DNA of 64,000 nucleotides, from contig OZ257134.1 of the NCBI GenBank assembly GCA_965279065.1, forward strand, positions 3,720,001 through 3,784,000, written 5' to 3'. Each line of letters opens with the position of its first letter. Position 1 is the first letter of the stretch. The stretch comes from JAKAXS01 sp965279065. GTDB taxonomy: Bacteria > Pseudomonadota > Alphaproteobacteria > Rhizobiales > Hyphomicrobiaceae. Made by a program: the position numbers and the translations under genes. Shown here piece by piece: positions 1-8,067 of this stretch. The notes beneath the pieces are model-generated. The model made no database searches and was not told the DNA's origin. It worked only from the letters and a program-made list of their open reading frames with translations.

Positions 1-287
1 AGTGGCGCGAACACGCCGACGAGGCCCGCCCGCGCGTTGGGCGCGCCGCAAACCACCTCGACCGGCGGCTTACCCTTCTCGATTTCCACCTGCACGACGC
101 GGAGCCGGTCGGCATTGGGATGCTGTTTGGCCTCGACGATGCGCGCAATCGTGAAGGCACCGAGTTTCGCTGTCGGATCCTCGACGTTCTCAACCTCGAG
201 CCCGATCGCTGACAGCGTATTCGAGATCTCCTCGACGCTCGCCTTCGTTTTCAGATGATCCTTGAGCCAGCTCAGCGTGAATTTCAT
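1..287 (-). CDS. pheT: Phenylalanine--tRNA ligase beta subunit, 5' part only
   Basis: The reading frame begins with ATG at 287 and runs off the left edge, so only about 95 N-terminal residues are visible. They open with MKFTLSWLKDHL and contain SAIGLEVE and the start of the B1/tRNA-binding fold (QHPNADRL, VVCGAPNAR), the usual start of bacterial PheT. PheT pairs with PheS to charge tRNA-Phe in the cytoplasm. Oddly, no pheS lies immediately upstream: the next gene in that direction is a phasin, behind two hairpins. The identity is firm; everything beyond the edge is unseen. Confidence 0.93.
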   Translation of the reverse strand, partial: MKFTLSWLKDHLKTKASVEEISNTLSAIGLEVENVEDPTAKLGAFTIARIVEAKQHPNADRLRVVQVEIEKGKPPVEVVCGAPNARAGLVGVFAP

Positions 288-408
288 GGGTCCAACCTTG
301 CGCTCGCGACGCTGGTCGCGCGCTTTCGTCTGATGCGTCTTGATGTTTCGGGCGGAGTTGTGCCCGATGTTGGTCCCGGGCGCAAATACCCTGTCCGCAA
401 CGACAAAC

Positions 409-468
409 GCCCCGGTCGATAACGACCAGGGCGCCGGCTCATGTCATCGGCCGTTGGAGGAACGGCCG
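409..468 (-). terminator. Two hairpins downstream of the phasin gene
   Basis: Two inverted repeats lie between the phasin stop and pheT. One (448-468) has perfect 8-bp arms, CGGCCGTT and AACGGCCG, around a 5-base loop. The other (409-432) pairs GCCC-GGTCG with CGACC-GGGC around ATAA, with one mismatch. Neither is followed by a clear U-run on the minus strand, so intrinsic termination is likely but not certain. They would separate phasin from pheT transcription. Confidence 0.5.
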
Positions 469-487
469 CGTCGTCCTAATGGAGGGC

Positions 488-937
488 TTAGTTCGACGTC
501 TTCAGCTGCTCAAACGACTTGGTGGCAGCCGAGTTCATGAGCTGAAACGTCTGCTGGTAGACCTTCGTGGAGAGCTCGAAGAGCTCCTTGGTCTGGGCGC
601 CGGCAACGGCGAACTGCTGCTGCACGAAATTGGTCTGGAGGCGGAGCGCTTCCGGCAGCGTCTTGGCCTTGGCGATCGAGGAGGCGGCGGCGAAAGCGGC
701 TTCGGTGTTGGCTTCCGTGTTGCGCAGGATCTTTTCGCCGATCGACTTGGCACCGGCATGCGAGGCAACGAGCACGTCCTCGAGAACCTTCACGTTGTCC
801 TTCGCGGTCGAATTGAGTTTCGTGTACACCTCTTTGGTCTTCGCGACGCTCTCTTCAGCGAAGGCCTGGACGTTCTCGGGGATGCGGGCATCCTTAGCGG
901 CGGTGAAGAAGTCTTGCGGATTGAACTGCTGGGTCAT
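488..937 (-). CDS. Phasin family protein
   Basis: This is a 149-residue, mostly helical, alanine-rich protein of the phasin type, with segments such as ESVAKTKEVY and a glutamine-rich C-terminal helix. Phasins coat polyhydroxyalkanoate granules and control their size and number; here the role is inferred from the family. The start is set at ATG 937, because GGGAG (946-950 on the plus strand) sits 8 bases upstream. A TTG five codons earlier is also open but has no such site. It stands alone, followed by hairpins. The 3-hydroxybutyryl-CoA dehydrogenase at 37.5 kb fits a polymer-storing lifestyle, although no PHA synthase is in view. Confidence 0.85.
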   Translation of the reverse strand: MTQQFNPQDFFTAAKDARIPENVQAFAEESVAKTKEVYTKLNSTAKDNVKVLEDVLVASHAGAKSIGEKILRNTEANTEAAFAAASSIAKAKTLPEALRLQTNFVQQQFAVAGAQTKELFELSTKVYQQTFQLMNSAATKSFEQLKTSN

Positions 938-1175
938 GGTTGGATCTCCCAATGAATCATTTGCGTTGAACGGGGCGCGGCGGGGACCGCTTGTTGCGTT
1001 GCGGGATCTATATAACCCGCCTCATGGTGCGGTGCAACAAAAATTTTGCGGCGACGCTCTAAACACCTAAACTATAGAGTAATATCCGGCTAATAAAGCA
1101 TATTTCTCAAGGTGCAATACAGACGTTCCGTGCAAAGATTTCGCAACTGCGAAAAAGTGGTTGGTGACGCTGAAG

Positions 1176-2507
1176 TTACGTGAGGCTCGGGAAGATGTCC
1201 CGGTATCCGGTTGCTGACACATCGAACAGAATGTCACGGGGCGTGAGCGGCCGCGCCAAGGCGAGTCCTTCGAGACTCCGGCACCGCGACAAAGCGACGT
1301 AGGCTTGGCCATGGGCGAACGTGCCCCGCCCCAGATCGATGTAGACGCGGTCCAGCGTCAGCCCCTGCGCCTTGTGGATGGTCAGCGCCCACGCCAGCCG
1401 CAGCGGAAACTGCTTGAACGTTCCCGCCACCGTCTCAACGATCTTCTCCGCGTCCTTGTCGAACGCATAGCGCCGACTTTCCCATGACGCGGGCTCAACC
1501 TCGTATTCCTCGCCGTTGAGCGAGATCCAGACCCGCTTCTCGTCCAGCCGCGAGATTCGCGCCACCGTGCCGTTGACCCAGCGCTTGTCCGGATCGTTGC
1601 GAAGAAGAATCACCTTCGCCCCCGGCTTCAGCAGCAGCGTCGCGTCGGTCGGCTGCACCGCCGCGTTGTACTCGCCGCTGATCCCAGCCTCGTACTTGCG
1701 CAGTGTGCCGCCCAGGGCTTCCAGGTAGGCCATGTTGATGCGTTGTGCCGCCGCGTTGGTCGGCGTCAGGATGACGTAGGGGTCTCCCTCGGTCAGCGTC
1801 CGCACCGGATTGACGCGCTGATTGAGGAACTCAAGCGAGTCTTGATCGGCCTCGCCGTCGCGCAGCTTGTTGAGAATATCGATCAGCGCCTGGTCGCTCT
1901 GCCGGAACACATGCGACAGCTCCAGCCGCACCGTTCCTCCGCCCTCGCGCAGTGCCGGCGTCGAGAAGAAGAACGGCCCACCAAACGTTGTATCCAGGTG
2001 CTCGGCCACCTCCGCTTCCTGCACGACCGGCGGCAGCTGGTGCAGATCGCCGAACATGATCAACCGCACGCCGCCGAAGCTTTCGCGCGGCCGGCCGCGA
2101 TTGACGCGTAGCGACTGGTCGATCGCCCACATCAGGTCGGACCGAACCATCGAGACTTCGTCGATGACGAGGTACTTCATGCGCCGCATCACGCCGCCGT
2201 TGCGGCTGCGGCGAATATCGTCGCTACGGATCAGCCTTGGCGGCAGGCCGAAGAATGAATGGATCGTCTGCCCGCCTACGTTGACCGCAGCCAGTCCCGT
2301 TGGCGCAACGATGACCAATTCGTCGCGCACCAGCTCCTTCAGCGCGCGCAGCAGGGTCGACTTGCCCGTGCCCGCGCGCCCGGTGACGAACAGATGTCCC
2401 GTTTCATTGCGGATGTGGTCGAGGGCGAGGCGATACTCCTCCGTCGGCGTCACGCCGCTGGGCCAAACGTCCGACGTCTCGCCCTGTAAGCTGATGCTGC
2501 GCGACAA
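1176..2507 (-). CDS. Pif1-like superfamily 1 DNA helicase
   Basis: This is a 443-residue AAA ATPase of the Pif1/RecD-like group. Walker A is GRAGTGKST near residue 42, motif II is LVIDEVSM, then FGDLHQLPPV, and the C-terminal motif is TIHKAQGLTL followed by YVALSRCRSLEGL, the Pif1-style ending. Such enzymes unwind DNA 5'-3', often at G-quadruplexes or R-loops; the cellular role here is inferred. The likely start is TTG at 2507, with AGGAGAGG 8-11 bases before it. It is a single-gene unit. The 238 bases beyond its stop, towards the phasin gene, are AT-richer than average and contain no gene that I can support. Confidence 0.88.
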   Translation of the reverse strand: MSRSISLQGETSDVWPSGVTPTEEYRLALDHIRNETGHLFVTGRAGTGKSTLLRALKELVRDELVIVAPTGLAAVNVGGQTIHSFFGLPPRLIRSDDIRRSRNGGVMRRMKYLVIDEVSMVRSDLMWAIDQSLRVNRGRPRESFGGVRLIMFGDLHQLPPVVQEAEVAEHLDTTFGGPFFFSTPALREGGGTVRLELSHVFRQSDQALIDILNKLRDGEADQDSLEFLNQRVNPVRTLTEGDPYVILTPTNAAAQRINMAYLEALGGTLRKYEAGISGEYNAAVQPTDATLLLKPGAKVILLRNDPDKRWVNGTVARISRLDEKRVWISLNGEEYEVEPASWESRRYAFDKDAEKIVETVAGTFKQFPLRLAWALTIHKAQGLTLDRVYIDLGRGTFAHGQAYVALSRCRSLEGLALARPLTPRDILFDVSATGYRDIFPSLT

Positions 2508-2604
2508 CGAAACAGCCTCTCCTGTTGCGACCTAGTTAGAGAGCCATGCCGATCCTGTCAAAGTAGCCCGACACTTGTGCAGCGAATTCGCCGCTCAAAA
2601 GCAA

Positions 2605-2625
2605 AGGGCGCCACGTGGGCGCCCT
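2605..2625 (-). terminator. Rho-independent terminator of the first PepSY-like gene
   Basis: The perfect stem AGGGCGCC/GGCGCCCT surrounds a 5-base loop. On the minus strand it is followed by TTTGCTTTT, the expected U-rich tail, just downstream of the gene ending at 2654. Confidence 0.8.
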
Positions 2626-2653
2626 CCGCATGCGATCGACAGAACGAATCGAC

Positions 2654-2908
2654 TTAGTCAGCCGACTTGCTCAGAATCTTGAAATCCTTGTCGAGCTTGA
2701 AGTCGAACTGGCCGTCCTTGCACTTGGCATCGTCGACTTCGAACACGCCTGATGCTTCAGTTTCCTGCTCGTACTTGCCGCCTTCGCAGCCGACTGCCGT
2801 GAGCGCCGCCTTGATCTTGGCGCCGTCAGCGTCCTTTACGGGGCTGTCAGCTAGAGCAACCGAACCCGAGAGAGCCAGGGCAACGGCAAAAATGCTTGCG
2901 CGGATCAT
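2654..2908 (-). CDS. Small secreted PepSY-like protein (copy 1)
   Basis: The 84-residue product has a cleavable signal peptide (IFAVALALSGSVALA before DSPV). The mature part of about 64 residues resembles a single PepSY/YpeB-type domain: a helix (DGAKIKAALTAVGCEGG), then strands FEVDDAKCKDGQFDFKLD. Two cysteines (GC-EGG and AKCKDG) could form a disulphide in the periplasm. PepSY domains often act as inhibitors or propeptides; no partner is visible. ATG 2908 has AGGAG just upstream. It is the downstream member of a tandem pair of paralogues, each with its own terminator. The family assignment is by pattern only. Confidence 0.78.
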   Translation of the reverse strand: MIRASIFAVALALSGSVALADSPVKDADGAKIKAALTAVGCEGGKYEQETEASGVFEVDDAKCKDGQFDFKLDKDFKILSKSAD

Positions 2909-2998
2909 GAAAGTTTCTCCTGTTTGCTTGCAACATTTCCAAGATTTCGTCAGTTAACGCGCCTCTCCTGCCTTGGTTCAGGGGCGCACGTGAAAAAA

Positions 2999-3028
2999 CT
3001 GCCAGCCACCGGCTTGTGCGACTGGCAG
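2999..3028 (-). terminator. Rho-independent terminator of the second PepSY-like gene
   Basis: CTGCCAG and CTGGCAG pair around a long loop. On the minus strand six T follow directly (the A-run at 2993-2998). It lies between the two paralogues, so they are probably separate transcripts. Confidence 0.8.
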
Positions 3029-3055
3029 GTGCTTGGACCTTGCGGCACGCGAAGC

Positions 3056-3310
3056 TTAGTCGCGCGTCATGTTCAACAGCTTGAACTCTTTGTCGAACTT
3101 GATGTCGAACTGGCCGTCCTTGCACTTGGCATCGTTCACTTCGAACAGGCCTGTTGCTTCGCTTTCCTTCTCGAGCTGGCCACCCGAGCAGCCCAGGGCC
3201 GAAGCGGCGGCAGCCAGTGCCTTGGCCTCGTCAGCGGATGGCTTCTCGTCTGCAAATGCCGGTGCTGCAAAGAACGCAGCTGCGGCGGCAGCGATGATCA
3301 GTCTCTTCAT
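3056..3310 (-). CDS. Small secreted PepSY-like protein (copy 2)
   Basis: This 84-residue paralogue of the gene at 2654 has a signal peptide (MKRLIIAAAAAAFFAAPAFA) and a short domain. It shares the cysteine pair and the near-identical stretch AKCKDGQFDIKFDKEFKLL. ATG 3310 has GGAGG at good spacing. The 211-base region upstream, towards typA, is AT-rich and carries two palindromic elements that may control it. The function is unknown; a periplasmic PepSY-like inhibitor or binding domain is the best guess. The pair probably arose by tandem duplication with divergence in the signal peptide and N-terminal helix. Confidence 0.78.
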   Translation of the reverse strand: MKRLIIAAAAAAFFAAPAFADEKPSADEAKALAAAASALGCSGGQLEKESEATGLFEVNDAKCKDGQFDIKFDKEFKLLNMTRD

Positions 3311-3394
3311 GAATCAGTCCTCCATTAACGTCCGGTGCTTGCGTTATGGTTATAACGCAACGCTACGTTATATCCGTAGCGCTATTTGATGACC

Positions 3395-3487
3395 TTCTCA
3401 TAATGCGATGTAGGCAGATTGTCGCACCAATCAAAGCACTGATGCGAATAGCCTTTCGCCGCACTGTCAGAGTTCTCATTATGAGAA
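3395..3487. promoter_or_regulatory. Pair of TTCTCAT-type palindromes upstream of the PepSY-like gene
   Basis: A perfect 15-base palindrome TTCTCAT-T-ATGAGAA lies at 3473-3487. A related, imperfect copy (TTCTCAT-A-ATGCGAT) lies at 3395-3409, 78 bases away. Both are in the AT-rich spacer between the typA stop and the start of the PepSY-like gene at 3310. They look like binding sites for a dimeric regulator; which one is unknown. Confidence 0.45.
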
Positions 3488-3521
3488 ATGCGCCGCGGGA
3501 CACGGGCGGCTAGAGGTCGTT

Positions 3522-5348
3522 TTATGCCGCAGCCGTCGAACTGCGCGACCGTTCCTGCTTCTTGCGCTCGTTCGGATCAAGCCAGCGCTTGCGCAGGCGG
3601 ATCTGCTCGGGCGTGACTTCCACCAGCTCTTCGTCGGTGATGTAGGCCATTGCCTTTTCCAGCGTCATCTTCATCGGTGGCGTCAGGTTGACGTTCTCAT
3701 CCTTGCCCGACGCGCGCACGTTCGTCAGTTTCTTGCCCTTGATGACGTTCACTTCCAGGTCGTTCTCGCGGCTGTGCTCGCCGACGATCATACCGGTATA
3801 GACCCGCGTCTGCGGCCCGATCATCAGCGGGCCGCGGTCTTCCAGATTGAACAGTGCGTAGCCCGCGGCTTCGCCGTCGCTGTTGGAGATCAGCACGCCC
3901 GTACGGCGACCTTGGATCTCACCCTTGTACGGGGCGTAAGCGTGGAAGATGCGGTTCATGACCGCCGTGCCGCGCGTGTCGGACAGCAACTCGCTCTGAT
4001 AGCCGAGCAGCCCGCGCGTGGGCGCATGGAACACCATGCGTGTGCGCCCGCCGCCCGAGGGGCGCATTTCCAGGAGATCGCCGCGGCGCTCCGCCAGCTT
4101 CTTGACCACCACGCCGGTATGCCCGTCGTCAACGTCGACGATGACTTCCTCGATCGGCTCTAGCTTCTCGCCGTTCTCGCCGGCCTTCAGAACGACCTTT
4201 GGCCTCGACACAGTCAGCTCGAAGCCCTCGCGACGCATGTTCTCGATCAGGATCGCCAGCTGAAGCTCGCCACGCCCTGAAACGTCGAATGCGTCCTTGT
4301 CCTCGGACTCGCCGACTTTGACGGCGATGTTGCGCTCGGCTTCCTTGAATAACCGGTTGCGGATGACGCGGCTCTGAACCTTGTCGCCCTCCTGGCCCGC
4401 GAACGGGCCGTCATTGATGCGAAATGTCATCGACAGCGTCGGCGGATCGACCGGTGTCGTGTGGATCGGTTCGTCCACGCCGGGATCGCACAGGGTGTCC
4501 GACACGTTGGCTTCGCTCATGCCGGCCAGAGCGACGATATCGCCTGCCGAAGCGCTCTCGACCGCAGTGCGCTCAAGCCCGCGGAACGCCAGCACCTTCT
4601 GCACGCGAAACGACTCGATCGTCTTGCCGTCGCGGCTGAGCGCCTTGAGCGACTGGTTTGGCTTCACGGTACCCGACGAGATCCGCCCTGTCAGAATGCG
4701 ACCCAGATACGGATCGGCTTCCAGCGTCGTCGCCAGCAGCGTGAAGGGCCCATCGTCCACGGCCGGCGGCGGCACATGCGCCAGCACGAGGTCGAACATC
4801 GGCGCCAGGTCCTCTTTGGGCCCTGCCGGATCCAAGGCCATCCAGCCGTCGCGGCCCGAGCCGTACAGCACCGGAAAGTCCAGCTGCTCGTCGCTGGCGT
4901 CGAGGTTGGCGAACAGATCGAAGATCTCGTTCAGCACATCCTGATGCCGCTCGTCGGGCCGGTCGATCTTGTTGATCGCCACGATCGGTCGCAAGCCGCG
5001 CTTCAAAGCCTTCGACACCACGAACTTGGTCTGCGGCAGCGGCCCTTCCGAGGCGTCGCACAGCACGACCACGCCATCGACCATGTTCAGGATTCGCTCC
5101 ACCTCGCCGCCGAAGTCGGCGTGGCCAGGCGTGTCGACGATGTTGATGCGGGTGTCTTTCCAGACGACCGATGTGCACTTGGCCAGAATGGTGATGCCGC
5201 GCTCGCGCTCCAGGTCATTGGAGTCCATCGCCCGCTCGGCAACCTTCTGGTTGTCGCGGAAGGCGCCGGATTGTTTGAGCAACTGATCGACCAGGGTGGT
5301 CTTGCCATGGTCGACGTGCGCGATGATCGCGATGTTACGGAGGTCCAT
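3522..5348 (-). CDS. typA: Ribosome-associated translational GTPase TypA/BipA
   Basis: This is a 608-residue elongation-factor-like GTPase of normal TypA length. G1 is AHVDHGKTTL, G3 is DTPGHADFGGEV and G4 is NKIDRPD. The EF-G-like domains III and V follow (RGELQLAILIENMRREGFEL), then the TypA-specific C-terminal domain (LTPPMKMTLEKAMAYITDEELVE). TypA binds the ribosome and helps 50S assembly and growth in cold or stress; this is family knowledge. ATG 5348 starts MDLRNIAIIAHVDHG, as in other members. It is monocistronic, divergent from the J-domain gene at 5509. Confidence 0.97.
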   Translation of the reverse strand: MDLRNIAIIAHVDHGKTTLVDQLLKQSGAFRDNQKVAERAMDSNDLERERGITILAKCTSVVWKDTRINIVDTPGHADFGGEVERILNMVDGVVVLCDASEGPLPQTKFVVSKALKRGLRPIVAINKIDRPDERHQDVLNEIFDLFANLDASDEQLDFPVLYGSGRDGWMALDPAGPKEDLAPMFDLVLAHVPPPAVDDGPFTLLATTLEADPYLGRILTGRISSGTVKPNQSLKALSRDGKTIESFRVQKVLAFRGLERTAVESASAGDIVALAGMSEANVSDTLCDPGVDEPIHTTPVDPPTLSMTFRINDGPFAGQEGDKVQSRVIRNRLFKEAERNIAVKVGESEDKDAFDVSGRGELQLAILIENMRREGFELTVSRPKVVLKAGENGEKLEPIEEVIVDVDDGHTGVVVKKLAERRGDLLEMRPSGGGRTRMVFHAPTRGLLGYQSELLSDTRGTAVMNRIFHAYAPYKGEIQGRRTGVLISNSDGEAAGYALFNLEDRGPLMIGPQTRVYTGMIVGEHSRENDLEVNVIKGKKLTNVRASGKDENVNLTPPMKMTLEKAMAYITDEELVEVTPEQIRLRKRWLDPNERKKQERSRSSTAAA

Positions 5349-5508
5349 TGGGAGTCCAGGTTGGGCGCGTTGTGCGGCGCAATATTGAGCGCGGGCAGTA
5401 ACATATCGCTGCAGTTTCCGCCAGTCGCTAGCACGCCGGTTGCAAGGTATGCTCCAAACAGTCGCAAGTTTATGAATTTCGTACCAGTTTGAGACGAGGG
5501 CGTACCAA

Positions 5509-6006
5509 ATGTTCCGGCGTTATGAGCCCGAAGCGGTACAGACGGCAGTACCGGTCACTTTGAAGCGGACCAGCGGCGCCACCGAGCGCGGCCGCATCGT
5601 CCTGCCTTTCCAGAAGACCCTGGACGACGTGCTTAACAGCCAGGCGGCATTCGTCGAATTCCACCCTTACGGCGGCGAGAAGACCTATCTGGCAAAGGCC
5701 GAGATCCTGGCGATTGAGCCCAGCAACGTTCCCAAGCCGTCCGACATCAACGTCCGCCTGCACGCCACCAACGACAGCGTCGATCCTTACGACGTACTCG
5801 GCGTTCCCCGCGGGGCCCCCTTGGCGGAGGTCAAGAAGGCCTACCACAAGCTGGCCAAGCTCTATCATCCGGACCGCTACGCCAACGCCGAGCTTCCCGA
5901 GGAGGTTGCCGTCTACCTCGCCGGCATGGCCCGCCGCGTCAACGCCGCCTACGCCTCGATTCACGGCGACCACTTCGTCCGCGGCTCAACGGTCGACGCC
6001 GCCTGA
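5509..6006 (+). CDS. J-domain (DnaJ-like) protein
   Basis: This 165-residue protein has an N-terminal region of about 90 residues that resembles no domain I know. A C-terminal J domain follows (DPYDVLGVPRGAPLAEVKKAY, then LAKLYHPDRY), which keeps the HPD tripeptide needed to stimulate DnaK ATPase. The Gly/Phe and zinc-finger parts of true DnaJ are absent, so this is a type III co-chaperone with a private adaptor domain. It is a single gene, followed by a strong hairpin shared with the convergent membrane-protein gene. Confidence 0.85.
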   Translation: MFRRYEPEAVQTAVPVTLKRTSGATERGRIVLPFQKTLDDVLNSQAAFVEFHPYGGEKTYLAKAEILAIEPSNVPKPSDINVRLHATNDSVDPYDVLGVPRGAPLAEVKKAYHKLAKLYHPDRYANAELPEEVAVYLAGMARRVNAAYASIHGDHFVRGSTVDAA

Positions 6007-6016
6007 CGGCCTGGTT

Positions 6017-6049
6017 CAGGGCGAACGCTCCGTTAGCGTTTCTGCCCTG
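6017..6049. terminator. Bidirectional terminator between convergent genes
   Basis: Nested arms CAGGGC...GCCCTG and AACGCT...AGCGTT form one long hairpin. It starts just after the J-domain gene stop (6006) and includes the stop codon of the opposing gene at 6033. Such placement is typical of a shared terminator for convergent genes. Confidence 0.6.
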
Positions 6050-6800
6050 ATGCCTTCTCCGCGTCCCGCAGCCCCCACAGCAGTTGGTCGACTTGCGTTC
6101 GCGAAGCCTGTGAATCCTCGCTCCGGCGACTCTGGCTCTCCTGCAGGCGCACGGCGCGCCCCGTCGCCCCCTCCTGCTTCGACCGTCGCGACGCCGTCGC
6201 CAGCAAGGCATGGACCGGCTCGTCCAGATCGAGCTCCTCCAGGAACGTTTCGCGCAGCGCATAGAACGCCTGCAGGATGGCATCGCGCACCAGCTTGCGC
6301 TCGTCCGGCGGAATATCCTGGCGCTTGCGCGGATCCAGCGTCTGCAATGCGCGGCGCATGTCGTGCAGCGGCGCATAGGGGTAAAGCCCGATCAGGCTGT
6401 CCGTCTCCCCCACGTTGCGATACACGATCCGCATATTATCGATGGTCGACGAAATCGCCGAGAACGCCGCCAGATAGTCCTCCGTCGAGGGAAACGGCTT
6501 TTCGCAGAAGGTGTACAACGTCGCCTTGGTGCGCACGATGCCGCGCCATTCCTCTTCCAGGCTTTCGGTGAAGCTGGACCGCTTCTGGAACACGTTGGTG
6601 AGATAGGCGACGCCGCCCGTCGCGATCAGCAACGACATGTCCCTCAGGTACTCATAAACGTCGTTGAGCGCGCGATCCCATCCCGTTCCCGCGATACCGG
6701 GGATGTGATCTTTGAACTTCGCCACCAGCGAAAGCACGAGCAAGACGCCAAGCAGGATATACAGTCGTCGGAGTGTCGTGTTTAATGACGAGCGAGTCAT
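6033..6800 (-). CDS. Predicted inner-membrane protein of unknown function
   Basis: The product is about 255 residues if it starts at ATG 6800 (MTRSSLNTTLRR). A frame 14 codons longer is open, and neither start has a clear ribosome site. One strong membrane segment (LYILLGVLLVLSLVA) comes near the N-terminus and a second, weaker one around LLIATGGVAYLTNVF. A long helical soluble part rich in arginine and glutamate follows, ending in a charged tail. I recognise no domain. It may be a membrane-anchored helical scaffold. It is convergent with the J-domain gene and divergent from the outer-membrane protein gene; no operon partner is visible. Confidence 0.65.
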   Translation of the reverse strand: MTRSSLNTTLRRLYILLGVLLVLSLVAKFKDHIPGIAGTGWDRALNDVYEYLRDMSLLIATGGVAYLTNVFQKRSSFTESLEEEWRGIVRTKATLYTFCEKPFPSTEDYLAAFSAISSTIDNMRIVYRNVGETDSLIGLYPYAPLHDMRRALQTLDPRKRQDIPPDERKLVRDAILQAFYALRETFLEELDLDEPVHALLATASRRSKQEGATGRAVRLQESQSRRSEDSQASRTQVDQLLWGLRDAEKASGQKR

Positions 6801-7058
6801 GCGTTCACTATGGCCTCGGCGCCGCTGAGCTGAACGGCGCAAAACACTGACGGCCCCACCGCGGCGATTGCAAGGCGTCGCATGGGAAGCGAACCAAGAG
6901 GGTCCGCTCGCTCCTTAGCGGGACGCAAGTTGAACCTCAAGGGAAGCGAAGACGAGCCATTCTGGCCTGATTTTCCCGTGGTAGATGCACGATTGCGACA
7001 TCACAACCGCCCGTGCCCGACTAAGCTGATTAACAGTTTCATTTATTGGAGCAATTCC

Positions 7059-8033
7059 GTGCTCAAAGTTTTTGTCGGTGTTTGTTCCGTCGCACTTTTG
7101 GCCTCCGCCGGCTCCGCCCACGCGGTCGAGGGGCCAGCGGCCGCCGGCCCCATCGGCGGCACCGACATCCGCTCGGCCATGCTGCCGCCTCCGGGCTGGT
7201 ATGGTGGCGTCGCCGTGCTTGCGGCCGGCACGTTGGATTTCGTCGATGGCGACGGCCGCACTATTCCACCACTGCGCGATGCCCATCTGGCCAAGCAGGT
7301 GAGCGGCACCTTCCTCTATTACGTTCCGAAGCTCGACGTGCTCGGTGGCTCCATCGGCGTCGGCGGCATGGTGCCCGCCGGCAACCAGTGCGGGCACCTG
7401 TTCGAGGGAGAGGACAGCCGCTGCACGGTCTCCTTCGGCGATCCCTACGTCGAGTTCGATTGGTCGCGCTCGTTTGCCAAGCCGCGGGCATCGACCTACG
7501 CCGGCGCCTATCCCATCATGGAAGGGCTGACCGTGATGCTCGCCGTCGGCGTTGTCATCCCGGTAGGACAATTCGACAGCTCCGAACCTATCGAACAGGC
7601 CCTTAGCATCGGCACCAATATCTGGGATGTCGCGCCCGCGGTGGCGTTTACCTACACGACTCCGCCGCTTCTCGCCGAAGGCACCGAATTCAGCGCCAAG
7701 CTCTACTGGAACAACTATCGCGAGAATCCGGAGACTAAATATTTCACCGGCGATCTCATCAACCTCGACTTCGCCATTACGGAGCGCATCGGCCGCTTTC
7801 AAGTCGGCCTAGCCGGCTTCTATGCAAAGCAAGTTGAGGACGACGATATCCCCGGCTTGGCGATTCAACCTCCGGACGGTCGCCGCGGCGAACTCCTCAT
7901 GCTCGGCGGCGTCGTCAACTACGACATGCCCGAATATGGTGCGTCGATGAAAGTGAAAGCCTTCAAGGCCGCCGAGGTCGAAAATACGGTCGACTCCTGG
8001 GGCGTGGTCTTCGGTTTCATGAAGGGCTTCTGA
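7059..8033 (+). CDS. Outer-membrane beta-barrel protein, phenol-degradation MetA-like
   Basis: The likely start is GTG 7059, seven bases after GGAG. The open frame reaches further upstream, but only this start puts the signal peptide first (LKVFVGVCSVALLASAGSAHA). The mature protein of about 300 residues alternates hydrophobic and aromatic residues in strand-like blocks, such as YYVPKLDVLGGSIGVGGMV. It fits the MetA-pathway/transporter family of predicted outer-membrane barrels (PF13557 type), often found with hydrophobic-compound metabolism. The substrate is unknown and no catabolic genes are adjacent. The 258 bases upstream hold no other gene. Confidence 0.72.
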   Translation: MLKVFVGVCSVALLASAGSAHAVEGPAAAGPIGGTDIRSAMLPPPGWYGGVAVLAAGTLDFVDGDGRTIPPLRDAHLAKQVSGTFLYYVPKLDVLGGSIGVGGMVPAGNQCGHLFEGEDSRCTVSFGDPYVEFDWSRSFAKPRASTYAGAYPIMEGLTVMLAVGVVIPVGQFDSSEPIEQALSIGTNIWDVAPAVAFTYTTPPLLAEGTEFSAKLYWNNYRENPETKYFTGDLINLDFAITERIGRFQVGLAGFYAKQVEDDDIPGLAIQPPDGRRGELLMLGGVVNYDMPEYGASMKVKAFKAAEVENTVDSWGVVFGFMKGF

Positions 8034-8067
8034 CCCTTTGCCCAACGGCTGGCTTAACGTCCAAATC

